Made by a program: the position numbers and the translations under genes. From NCBI GenBank assembly GCA_011526105.1, contig WYAZ01000126.1, forward strand, positions 1-61,183: a stretch of DNA of 61,183 nt, written 5' to 3'. The notes below the pieces were generated by a model. It worked only from the letters and a program-made list of their open reading frames with translations. It was not told the origin of the DNA and did no database searches. This DNA is from Deltaproteobacteria bacterium (GTDB taxonomy: Bacteria; Myxococcota; Kuafuiibacteriia; Kuafuiibacteriales; Kuafuiibacteriaceae). Positions 1 to 7,550 of this stretch are shown in pieces (the first letter of the stretch is position 1; each line of letters starts with the position of its first letter).

Positions 1-72
1 CAAGCGAAGCAACTCGACTCGCTCGACATCGGAAACCACCAGCTCAGCCTTTGGACGCCCGCTCTTCGCCAT
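1..72 (-). CDS. IS630-family transposase, N-terminal fragment cut by the window edge
   Basis: An ATG at 72 opens a reading frame that runs off the left edge after 24 codons. The visible N-terminus contains GRPKAELVVSD followed by alternating Glu/Arg residues. This is the typical opening of IS630-family transposases (helix-turn-helix DNA binding, then a DDE domain outside the window). An AGAGGGG Shine-Dalgarno-like stretch lies just upstream. The frame starts 8 bases past the stop codon of the neighbouring lipoprotein gene on the same strand, and that gene ends abruptly inside a beta-helix domain, as expected if the element inserted there. The terminal inverted repeat cannot be placed with only one end visible. 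Confidence 0.7.
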   Translation of the reverse strand, partial: MAKSGRPKAELVVSDVERVELLRL

Positions 73-79
73 GCCCCTC

Positions 80-2509
80 TTAGATCACGACATCGACTCT
101 TTTGATAGAGAATCCATTTCCAGGGGAGTAGCTGCCCTGCGAAATATACAAGCTGCGGCCCTGCGACTGTGCGCGGCTCAACGCGTTTGTGATCGTCGCC
201 ATGGGCTGCGCCCTGGTTCCCGGGAAGTTGTCGTTTCCGAGCGGGAAGGGCGCGACGAAGATCGCATTGTTCGGGTTGCCATCGATGCCGTCGCAGTTCG
301 CGTCCACGAAGTTGTCGTCCGGAAGATCCGTATTGTTCTGGAACGAACACGCGTACTCGCAGCCATTGCCGGCGGGGTTCGCGAGGTCCTGGTTGATGTC
401 GTAGAAGTTCGCAGCACACTGGTAGCTGCACACCCCGGCCGCGTTCGAAGTGCCGTTCGCGTTCGGGCGCGCCCCGCAAGCCTCGGTGCTGCCGACCAAG
501 CTCACGTTGACGCGGCCGCCGGTCAGATCGGCGTCGTTGGTTTGAATGGCCAAGCTCGCGCTGTCGAGGCCCACCGCGGTCGCGCGGTACTCCACCTCGA
601 TGATCACGCTCTGACCCGACTGCACCTGAAACGGCAGCGCGGGAGCGTTGCTCACGCGGAAGCTGCTCCGCGTATCACCGGTGATGGTGAGGCTCGAGAC
701 GATGAGCGGTCCGATGCCAAAGTTAAAAAGCTCGCGCGAGATACGGTGAACCTGATTGAGATAGATGGTCGGTCGGTTCGGGTTCAGGACGTCGTTGTTG
801 AAGTCCATCGCGCCCGAAGGCACCAAAGACGCCTGCGGGTTCACGCCCACGCCGCGCACGCCGAGGATCCTCCGACGCGCCCGTGGGTCGTTGGTGTCGA
901 GCACGATCGCGCCGTCGAGTTCCACCGGATAGGTCGGGGTCGTCGGGTTGAAGCGCACGTTGAAGGTCGACTGCCCACCCGGCGGAATCGCCGCGAGCGA
1001 GAGCGGATCGGCGCTGAACGCGGCCGGCGTGGTGCTGCTTCGTACGATGGACGGAATCCGAAGCTCGGAGCCGCCGAGATTCTCGACCGTCACGATCACG
1101 GTCTGGTTCGCGTTCACGTGGGTGGGGCCGAAGTTGATCGGGCTCGGCGTGAGACGCATCTCGGGTGCGATGTTGGCGGTGCCTTCGAGGCGCACACGCA
1201 TCGAGGGGTTCTGGCTGTCGTCGGAGTCGATGGTGAGGATCTCGAAGTCACTGCCAACCTGCGTCGGCACGTACACGACGTCGAGGGTCACGACCCCTTG
1301 GCCCGGGATGACCCAGGGAAGCGTGTTGAGCGGACCTTCGAGCGAGAACGCGGTGGTGCTCGAGCCCAAAGTCACCGAGTTCACCGTGACGTCCGCGGTG
1401 CCCAGGTTGCTGATGGTCACCGTTTGGCGCGAGGTGAATCCGAGGAAGCCCTCGGGAAAGAGCACCGGGTCGGGGTCGACGCTCAGATCTGAGAACACCA
1501 CGTTCGCTCGCAGCAAGATCGACCGGACCTGCTGCCCGGCGCCGCCGTCGTTCGACAGAACGAGCAGCTGCTCCTCCACCAGACCGGGTGTGTTGCCCAC
1601 GAAGGTCACGCTCGTGACGAGGATGTCCCGGAGCGCGCCGCCCGAGGTCTCGCACACACCGATCGCGGTGCGACAGGTGTCACCCGCGCTCGTGTTGCAG
1701 TTGGCGTCCGAGACACACAGGCCGTTGAACTGGTTGAGGTACGCCGGAAGCGTCTGGGACAGGGCGAGCTGGAAGTTCGTGCTGGTGGCCGGATTCACTC
1801 GGACCTCGGAGATGGTCAGCACCGAGCCGTCGATCACGAGGTCCTTGTTCTTGAGGTACAGCTCCTTCACCTTCGGCGTTCCTGCGCGCACGTTGCCGAA
1901 GTCGAAGATGAGGGTCTCGGGGGTGTTGGCGGCCGGGTTCTCGCCCGCGTGCAGCGCCGGCACACCCTTGTACTCGGTCGACAGATCGATGAGCACGCGC
2001 GCTCGGTCCGCGTTCGAGATGATCTCGATACGGTCGGTGTCTGCGGTGCCGTCGCGCGCGGTGTGTGAGACTCGAACCGCGAGCTCTTCGCCGGGCTGCA
2101 GGGTCTGATCGAGGTTGCCGCTCGGGTCGACGTTGAACTCGACGCCGCTGCCGGACAGGGTGATCTCGCGAAGCTCGAGCGGCAGCTCGCCGATGCTCCG
2201 AATGGTCACCGTGCGTGAGCTGGACACGCCGACGCGCGAGCCGCCGAAGCTGATGCGATACGGTTCGTCACAGCCGTCCGGCGTGCACACCTGAAGCCGC
2301 GCGCGTTTGGTGTCCGTCGTACCGCCGTCTCCGCCGGGCGCTTCGCAGATCCCGCCCACGCACACTTGCCCGCCTGTGCAGGGGTTGTCGTCGCCACACG
2401 TGACGACACCGGGTCCGAGGTCCTTGCTGCCTCCCGGTGGCTCCGCGTCGCTGCAGGCAAAGCCAAACACGAGGGCAGTGGCGAAGATCGAATGCTGAAG
2501 ATGCCGCAT
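80..2509 (-). CDS. Choice-of-anchor-D lipoprotein with beta-helix start, 3' end truncated by IS insertion
   Basis: This is a surface lipoprotein of about 809 residues. The chosen ATG at 2509 begins MRHLQHSIFATALVFGFAC, a lipoprotein signal with Cys near residue 19; an upstream frame start at 2596 would bury the signal. After a Cys-rich linker (CGDDNPCTGGQVCVGGIC) come several immunoglobulin-like anchor-D (ASPM/SPD-2/Hydin-type) modules with recurring NFG and TISNLG motifs. A second Cys-rich stretch (DANCDGIDGN) leads into the first 40 residues of a right-handed beta-helix domain (GTRAQPMATITNALSRAQ, LYISQGSYS). The protein then stops after VDVVI, next to the IS630-like gene, whereas relatives continue for hundreds of residues. 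It is likely an outer-membrane surface protein of unknown substrate, now C-terminally truncated. Confidence 0.8.
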   Translation of the reverse strand: MRHLQHSIFATALVFGFACSDAEPPGGSKDLGPGVVTCGDDNPCTGGQVCVGGICEAPGGDGGTTDTKRARLQVCTPDGCDEPYRISFGGSRVGVSSSRTVTIRSIGELPLELREITLSGSGVEFNVDPSGNLDQTLQPGEELAVRVSHTARDGTADTDRIEIISNADRARVLIDLSTEYKGVPALHAGENPAANTPETLIFDFGNVRAGTPKVKELYLKNKDLVIDGSVLTISEVRVNPATSTNFQLALSQTLPAYLNQFNGLCVSDANCNTSAGDTCRTAIGVCETSGGALRDILVTSVTFVGNTPGLVEEQLLVLSNDGGAGQQVRSILLRANVVFSDLSVDPDPVLFPEGFLGFTSRQTVTISNLGTADVTVNSVTLGSSTTAFSLEGPLNTLPWVIPGQGVVTLDVVYVPTQVGSDFEILTIDSDDSQNPSMRVRLEGTANIAPEMRLTPSPINFGPTHVNANQTVIVTVENLGGSELRIPSIVRSSTTPAAFSADPLSLAAIPPGGQSTFNVRFNPTTPTYPVELDGAIVLDTNDPRARRRILGVRGVGVNPQASLVPSGAMDFNNDVLNPNRPTIYLNQVHRISRELFNFGIGPLIVSSLTITGDTRSSFRVSNAPALPFQVQSGQSVIIEVEYRATAVGLDSASLAIQTNDADLTGGRVNVSLVGSTEACGARPNANGTSNAAGVCSYQCAANFYDINQDLANPAGNGCEYACSFQNNTDLPDDNFVDANCDGIDGNPNNAIFVAPFPLGNDNFPGTRAQPMATITNALSRAQSQGRSLYISQGSYSPGNGFSIKRVDVVI

Positions 2510-2775
2510 ACGCCGCCGATGGTAGTGATCGGGCTCAAAAGCGCCATCCTTCTGGTTGTCGTGATCGCGGTCCGCGGGTCCATCCAATCGGGGCATCCGG
2601 CCATCTTAGCGATCTCGCGCGTGTTCGGTCCCGAAAAACCAGGTCTCCACCAGTCCGACACCGCGCATAAAGTAGGTGTATTCGGCCGATCCTGCCACAC
2701 GAGCCCGCCAGCACACGCGAAGAAATCACCCAAGTGGATCATGCCGCCGCCGTTCTGAAAGGAGCGGCCCCATCG

Positions 2776-4176
2776 ATGCGAAGCCAAACCTACCTCGACA
2801 CCGACTCCACCCTCGAACTCAGCGTGTACTGGGGGGACACGATGCTCGAGCGCATCAGCGCGGCCGGCGCAAAGGTCGTGCGCCTCACCGAGGGACCCAC
2901 GTGTTTAGAGCCCAAAGCGCTCGGTCGGGAGGCCTCACTCTCTGTCTTTGCACCGAGCCGGGGCCTGCCGACCTCCCAGTTTCCGATCGCCACCGCGTGT
3001 GGCGGACAGGGCTCCGCGTATCGGATCAACATCGCGTCGAGCTTCACAGGTTTTGTCCTGCACGCGAGCGGCGCCCAGGAGAGCCTCGAGGCGCTGCTCA
3101 CCTCGGGGCGTGGGATCGAGGCGAGCGAACTGCCCGACACCTACAGCTATCGCCTCGGCTCCGACGAGACCTTGCATCTTCACCACGCGGGACTCGTGCT
3201 TCAGCTCCGCTACGTGCAAAGGGAGATGTGGCACGTGCCTCCGCTGCTGCAGCGGCTCGACTACAGTTGGGTGAACGCTGTGACGCTCGCGATGCTCACG
3301 CACATGCTCGCGTTGACTTTCCTGTTGGCCGAGCGAGCGGAGCCGTTCCGCCTCGGTGTGCCCCATGGACCTTACGCCGAGGCCGAGCTCGAGGCAGCAG
3401 ACTTCGTGCCCTCCGTGATCGCCTCGAGACCCGCCTCGGGCGAATATCGTCCGCGACCCGAAGGCGAAGTAGGCCAGCGTGGGCGCCCCGATCCATCCGC
3501 AGGGGCCCGCGGTGTCACCCGCGTGAAGCCTCGGCCCGAAGACGTGCAGATCGTGGTCGACGCGTTCACGGACCTGTTTGCCGATCGCACCGGGCATGTC
3601 GGCACCGTCTTCGGAGACGGTGCATTGAGCGAAGAGCTCACGAATGGGCTCGGCGGCATCCAGGGTGATCAATCGAGCGCCACCGCCGGTCTTCTTGGCC
3701 TCGGGCTGAGAGGCCCTGGGCCCGGTGCGGGCGGACTCACGATGCAGGCCGTCGGCCTTGGCGCGCTCGGCACCGCAGGACGAGAGCGAAACGAAGACGC
3801 GGTGCGCTCGGGGCCGCCGGGTATCATCGCCAAGAGCGATCGTCCGATCGAAGTGGTGGTGGGCAACCCGATTATCCGCGGCGCGCTCGACAAGGAGCTC
3901 ATCCGCGCGGTGATCGATCGATACAAGGCGCAGATCCGCTACTGCTACGAACGAGAACTTGCCCAAGATCCGGGCCTGCACGGCAAGCTCGGCCTCACCT
4001 GGGTCATCGATCCCAGCGGCTTCGTGAGCGACGTCCGCATCGCCGAGAACAGCCTCGGCGCCGAGCGCGTCGAGCGCTGCGTCACGTCCAAGATCCGCCG
4101 CTGGGCGTTCCCCAAGCCCCAGGGCGGGGGCACGGTCGTGGTCAACTACCCCTTCGTGTTCAAGAACGCGGGTTGA
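2776..4176 (+). CDS. AgmX/PglI-type C-terminal domain membrane protein
   Basis: The protein has about 466 residues. The ATG at 2776 is preferred to the in-frame ATG at 2734 because a GGAG lies 11 bases upstream of it. The N-terminal 170 residues resemble no domain I can name with certainty. A single membrane span (around AVTLAMLTHMLALTFLLA) follows, then a long Pro/Gly-rich linker. The C-terminal 90 residues (RYKAQIRYCYERELAQ, LGLTWVIDPSG, VERCVTSKIRRWAFPKP, VVNYPFVF) match the AgmX/TonB-like C-terminal domain common in myxobacteria, where such proteins contribute to gliding motility or envelope machinery. Which machinery this copy serves is not shown by the neighbours. Confidence 0.8.
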   Translation: MRSQTYLDTDSTLELSVYWGDTMLERISAAGAKVVRLTEGPTCLEPKALGREASLSVFAPSRGLPTSQFPIATACGGQGSAYRINIASSFTGFVLHASGAQESLEALLTSGRGIEASELPDTYSYRLGSDETLHLHHAGLVLQLRYVQREMWHVPPLLQRLDYSWVNAVTLAMLTHMLALTFLLAERAEPFRLGVPHGPYAEAELEAADFVPSVIASRPASGEYRPRPEGEVGQRGRPDPSAGARGVTRVKPRPEDVQIVVDAFTDLFADRTGHVGTVFGDGALSEELTNGLGGIQGDQSSATAGLLGLGLRGPGPGAGGLTMQAVGLGALGTAGRERNEDAVRSGPPGIIAKSDRPIEVVVGNPIIRGALDKELIRAVIDRYKAQIRYCYERELAQDPGLHGKLGLTWVIDPSGFVSDVRIAENSLGAERVERCVTSKIRRWAFPKPQGGGTVVVNYPFVFKNAG

Positions 4177-4218
4177 GCTGAGACCCCGCTCGGCCTAGAT
4201 CCTCCCACGGAGGACTCG

Positions 4219-4659
4219 ATGGCTCGAACCAGCACCTATCTCAACTTCATGGGCAACACCGAAGAGGCCTTCGAGTTCTACCGTTCGGTCTTTAGGACCG
4301 AGTACCTCGCGCCGATCCACCGCATGAGCGACGCGCCGCCCGCGCCGGAGATGCCGCCGCTCAGTGATCGCGAAAAGCGCATGGTCATGCACATCGAGCT
4401 GCCCATCGTGGGCGGCCACGTTCTCATGGGCACCGACGCCCTCGAGTCCATGGGCCACAAGCTCGTCTTCGGCCGCAACGTCAGCATCAACCTCGAACCG
4501 GACACACGCGTCGAGGCCGAGCGCCTGTTTCACGCCTTGTCCGCGGGCGGCGAAGTGACCATGCCGCTCACGGACATGTTCTGGGGCGCGTACTTTGGCA
4601 GCTTCCTCGACAAGTTCGGCGTGCAGTGGATGGTCAACTGCGCGGCCCCCAGGCCCTGA
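4219..4659 (+). CDS. VOC-superfamily (PhnB-like) protein
   Basis: The protein has 146 residues, the usual length for the family, and the start is supported by GGAGG seven bases upstream. The opening YLNFMGNTEEAFEFYRSVF and the ending MFWGAYFGSFLDKFGVQWMVNC are hallmarks of PhnB-like members of the glyoxalase/bleomycin-resistance/dioxygenase (VOC) fold. The enzymatic activity of this subgroup is mostly unknown. The gene lies 42 bases after the AgmX-like gene on the same strand, so co-transcription is possible, but no functional link is apparent. Family assignment is firm; substrate is unknown. Confidence 0.85.
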   Translation: MARTSTYLNFMGNTEEAFEFYRSVFRTEYLAPIHRMSDAPPAPEMPPLSDREKRMVMHIELPIVGGHVLMGTDALESMGHKLVFGRNVSINLEPDTRVEAERLFHALSAGGEVTMPLTDMFWGAYFGSFLDKFGVQWMVNCAAPRP

Positions 4660-4725
4660 GCCGCGGCGTCCGTCCGTTCACACACGTCATGCACGCGCGG
4701 AGCCGTCTCGGCACGATCCCCGGGT

Positions 4726-4911
4726 TCACTTCTTGCCCCGCTGCCCCTCTTCGGCCTTCGTCAGTCCGCGCGCGAGGCGGTCACCGAGTACGGCCGCTTG
4801 CCCGGGATCTTTCTTCCGAAAGCGCGGCCAACCGGTGAGGTGACGAAACAAGTACGCAAACGCGGCGAGCACGATCACCGCCACCGCCACGTTCTGAAGC
4901 ACGTCGCTCAC
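4726..4911 (-). CDS. Small single-span protein, FeoB-associated
   Basis: The protein is 61 residues from a GTG start that overlaps the feoB stop in a GTGA quartet, which indicates translational coupling. It begins MSDVLQNVAVAVIVLAAFAYLF, a single membrane span, followed by a short basic cytosolic tail. It occupies the place where other feo operons carry FeoC or a small Cys-rich FeoB-associated membrane protein. This one has no cysteine at all, so it cannot bind a metal or cluster through thiols. A role as an accessory subunit of the ferrous-iron transporter is inferred from position only. Confidence 0.65.
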   Translation of the reverse strand: MSDVLQNVAVAVIVLAAFAYLFRHLTGWPRFRKKDPGQAAVLGDRLARGLTKAEEGQRGKK

Positions 4912-7103
4912 TCGAACCCCAAGAGTCGTCCGCCCTGGTACACGACAAAAGCGCCCACCCACGCGAGCACCGTCATGTAGCCGAACATGAACGCCGGCCA
5001 TCGCCAGCTTCGCGTCTCGCGCCGCACCACCGCGAGCGTGCTCATGCACTGACAGGCGAGCAAGAAGAAGATCATGATCGAGAGGCCGACCAGCGGGGTG
5101 TAGACCTTCTTGCCCGTGCGGGGGTCGACTTCGCCGCGAAGTGCATCTCGGAGGCTGGTGCTCTCCTCGTCGGCGTCTTTTCCGATGCCGTAGACGAGGC
5201 CGAGGGTCGAGACCAAGACCTCACGAGCGGCGAAGCTCGCGATGAGGCCGATGCCGATCTTCCAGTCGTAGCCGAGCGGCTCGATGACCGGTTCGATGAG
5301 GTGTCCCAAGCGCCCGCCATAACTCTGTCGTAGACGCTCGCCGTCCATGACCGCCTGCAGTTCGCTCTCCGCCTCGGTGCGCTGTTCGGGATCTGTGATG
5401 AACGCGATCTCGACCCGCCTTGCCTCGACCTCGGGGCTGAGCGCTGCGTGTTGCGGATACGAAAGCAGCGCCCAAAGAATGATGGAGCAAGCGAGGATCA
5501 CCGTGCCCGCGTCGCGCACAAAGACCACGCAGCGCTCGAACATGCGCCGAAACGCCGAGCCGAGGCGCGGCACCCGATAGGGCGGGAGCTCCAGCACCAG
5601 AGGCGGAGTTGGGCCCTTCAGGAGCGTTCGTTTGAAGAGCGCGGCAAAGCCGACCGCGAACAGGATCGACAAGAGATACATCGTGAGCAGCAGCACCGCC
5701 CCCACCGACAGCACGCCGAGCACGCGCGCCTCCGAGGTGAACAGCGCGCTGATGATGAGCGCATACACCGGCAGGCGCGCCGAGCAAGACATGAGCGGCG
5801 TGACCAAGATGGTGACGAGCCGGTCGCGGGTGCTCTCGATGCTGCGGGTCGCCATGATCGCCGGGATGGCGCAGGCGAAGCCGGAGATGAGTGGCACAAA
5901 GGCTTTGCCGTGCAGCCCCACCTTCGCCATGAGGCGGTCCATCATGTACGCGGCTCGGGCGAGGTAACCAAAGTCCTCGAGCAGCGCGAGAAAGAAGAAC
6001 AAGATCCCGATCTGCGGCAGGAAGACCAAGACCGAGCCTACGCCGGCGACGACCCCTTCGACGAGCAGGTCCGCGAGGACCCCGGCCGGGAGGATGCTGC
6101 GAAGCCCGTCGCCGAGCCCACCAAAGATGGCCTCTACGAGATCCATCAAGGGCTCAGCCCAGGCGAAGATGCTCTGAAACACGAGCGCGGTGACCAAGAG
6201 CAGCGCCACCGGTCCCCCGACCCCATGAAGCAGCACGCGGTCGATGCGCTCCGTCCAGTCGGGTCCTTGTGCAGATCTCTGCGTGCTCGCGAGCGCGGCC
6301 AACTCGGTGGCGCGTTCGTAGCGAGCCGTGATCAACTCGCTGGCGAGCTGCGGCTGCTCGCTGAGGAGTGTTCTTGCCACCGCACGGGCCTCGTTCAGCT
6401 CTGGACGACCATCGAGCGGGTCTTCGTGGGTTCCTTCGGTCTCCGCATCGCTCGCGGCGGCGATGGTGGCGAGCATCCAGGTTGCCTCGGCCTGGCGGCG
6501 GCTCGCGTCGGCGCCGTTCGTCGGCATCGCGGCTTCGAGTCGGTGGAGGGCGGGTACGGTGAGCACCGGCTGGGATCGGGCCTTGGGGGCCTCGCCGAGC
6601 GTCGCCAAGAGCGCCGCCTCCAACGCGCCCAGGCCCTCGCGCTTCGCGGCGACGATCGGCACCACCGGGACTTCGAGCTGTTCGGAGAGCCGCTTCGCGT
6701 TGACCTCGATGCCCATCGTTCCCGCGAGGTCCATCATGTTGAGCGCGATGACCACGCGTCCGCCGAGCTCCATCACCTGAAGCGCCAGATACAGATTTCG
6801 ATCGAGGTTCGAGGCATCGAGCACAAGCAGAGTGAGGTCGGGCAGAAGCTCCTCCGCGTGCCCGCTCAGCACCGAAAACGCGATCGCCTCGTCCCGGCTT
6901 CTCGAAACGAGCGAGTACGCGCCGGGAAGGTCCACTACCGTGACCTCGAGTTCTCCCAGCTTCGCGTGGCCCCACTTCTTCTCGACCGTGACGCCAGCGT
7001 AGTTTCCGACGCGCTGACGGAGGCCGGTGAGGGCATTAAACAGCGTGGTCTTGCCCGAGTTCGGGTTGCCGGCGAGCACAACCACCGGCGCACGTTCACT
7101 CAC
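4908..7103 (-). CDS. feoB: Ferrous iron transport protein B
   Basis: The 731-residue inner-membrane protein imports Fe2+. An N-terminal G domain is clear: G1 GNPNSGKT at residues 12-19, G3 DLPG at 58-61 and G4 NMMD at 122-125. A helical spacer (200-270) and about eight to ten membrane spans follow, with the two Gate-type regions including GKAFVPLISGFACAIPAIMATR and AREVLVSTLGLVYG. The GTG start overlaps the feoA stop (GTGA), and its own stop overlaps the downstream small membrane gene the same way, so the three genes form one coupled operon. Length is within the normal range (700-800). Confidence 0.97.
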   Translation of the reverse strand: MSERAPVVVLAGNPNSGKTTLFNALTGLRQRVGNYAGVTVEKKWGHAKLGELEVTVVDLPGAYSLVSRSRDEAIAFSVLSGHAEELLPDLTLLVLDASNLDRNLYLALQVMELGGRVVIALNMMDLAGTMGIEVNAKRLSEQLEVPVVPIVAAKREGLGALEAALLATLGEAPKARSQPVLTVPALHRLEAAMPTNGADASRRQAEATWMLATIAAASDAETEGTHEDPLDGRPELNEARAVARTLLSEQPQLASELITARYERATELAALASTQRSAQGPDWTERIDRVLLHGVGGPVALLLVTALVFQSIFAWAEPLMDLVEAIFGGLGDGLRSILPAGVLADLLVEGVVAGVGSVLVFLPQIGILFFFLALLEDFGYLARAAYMMDRLMAKVGLHGKAFVPLISGFACAIPAIMATRSIESTRDRLVTILVTPLMSCSARLPVYALIISALFTSEARVLGVLSVGAVLLLTMYLLSILFAVGFAALFKRTLLKGPTPPLVLELPPYRVPRLGSAFRRMFERCVVFVRDAGTVILACSIILWALLSYPQHAALSPEVEARRVEIAFITDPEQRTEAESELQAVMDGERLRQSYGGRLGHLIEPVIEPLGYDWKIGIGLIASFAAREVLVSTLGLVYGIGKDADEESTSLRDALRGEVDPRTGKKVYTPLVGLSIMIFFLLACQCMSTLAVVRRETRSWRWPAFMFGYMTVLAWVGAFVVYQGGRLLGFE

Positions 7104-7336
7104 GAGGCACGCTCGGCGGGCTCGACCTCGAAGTGTCTCGCTTCGTTTCTGCGGATGGAGAGGCGATAGCCGCGCACGAGGAGTTCCATGGGATCACCCA
7201 GCGGCGCGACCTTCTGCACGGACACCGCCGCGCCCGGGGTCAGACCCATCTCCATCAAACGCAACACGATGCCGCGGTGCTCGAGCACGCGCACCACCTT
7301 CGCTCGTACCCCGAGCTCGAGCTCCGCCAAGGTCAC
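7100..7336 (-). CDS. feoA: Ferrous iron transport protein A
   Basis: The 78-residue protein has the SH3-like FeoA fold. Recognisable features are LMEMGLTPGAAVSVQKVAPLG and ELLVRGYRLSIRRNEA. FeoA is a small cytosolic partner needed for FeoB-dependent Fe2+ uptake. The start is a GTG, with only a weak AGGG upstream. The gene is the first of the feo operon, and a Fur-like palindrome lies 19 bases upstream of its start, consistent with iron repression. Confidence 0.92.
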   Translation of the reverse strand: MTLAELELGVRAKVVRVLEHRGIVLRLMEMGLTPGAAVSVQKVAPLGDPMELLVRGYRLSIRRNEARHFEVEPAERAS

Positions 7337-7355
7337 GGTGGGACCCTGGCTCTAT

Positions 7356-7372
7356 TTGAGAACGGTTGTCAA
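7356..7372 (-). promoter_or_regulatory. Putative Fur box upstream of feoA
   Basis: The 17-base palindrome TTGAGAACGGTTGTCAA has matching outer arms (TTGA/TCAA) and inner arms (AAC/GTT). The core follows the 7-1-7 pattern TGANAAYNRTTNTCA seen in Fur operators. It sits just upstream of the feoA GTG start, where repression by iron-loaded Fur would be expected. The motif match is read from sequence; Fur binding is inferred. Confidence 0.55.
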
Positions 7373-7439
7373 TTGAGTCGATCGGGCAGCGCGCGCGGGT
7401 ATTTCGGTGTTCCGGCGCCGAAGATCCGGCCGCCCCATT

Positions 7440-7550
7440 TCAGTGAGGGATGATCCCGCCACCCACGAAGCGCATCCCGAAGACGAGCCCGAGGCCGGCG
7501 GCAAGCAAGACAGGCGCGTCGATCTCCATGAGCGCCCGAGCGCTCGCCAT
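7440..7550 (-). CDS. Possible 36-residue coupled ORF
   Basis: The ATG shares its A with the TGA stop of the lytic transglycosylase gene (TGATG), the arrangement of translational re-initiation. The peptide starts MASARALMEIDAPVLLAAG and is hydrophobic in its middle, compatible with a short membrane segment. I recognise no family. It may be a genuine small protein or a chance frame; the coupling and bias toward hydrophobic residues are the only support. Confidence 0.3.
   Translation of the reverse strand: MASARALMEIDAPVLLAAGLGLVFGMRFVGGGIIPH

Noticed and set aside
1-82. IS630-like gene as source of the five MITEs
   Set aside because: The terminus TAGAGCTCATCTC is not seen beside the transposase start within the visible bases, so a direct link cannot be supported.
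71-1492. Long plus-strand open frame of 473 codons opposite the left-edge lipoprotein
   Set aside because: It is an Arg/Val/His-rich antisense shadow with no domain; the opposite strand encodes clear anchor-D modules.
5448-7169. 573-codon plus-strand frame opposite feoB
   Set aside because: Composition is typical of an antisense GC-rich shadow (Arg/His/Glu-rich), and feoB motifs on the minus strand are unambiguous.
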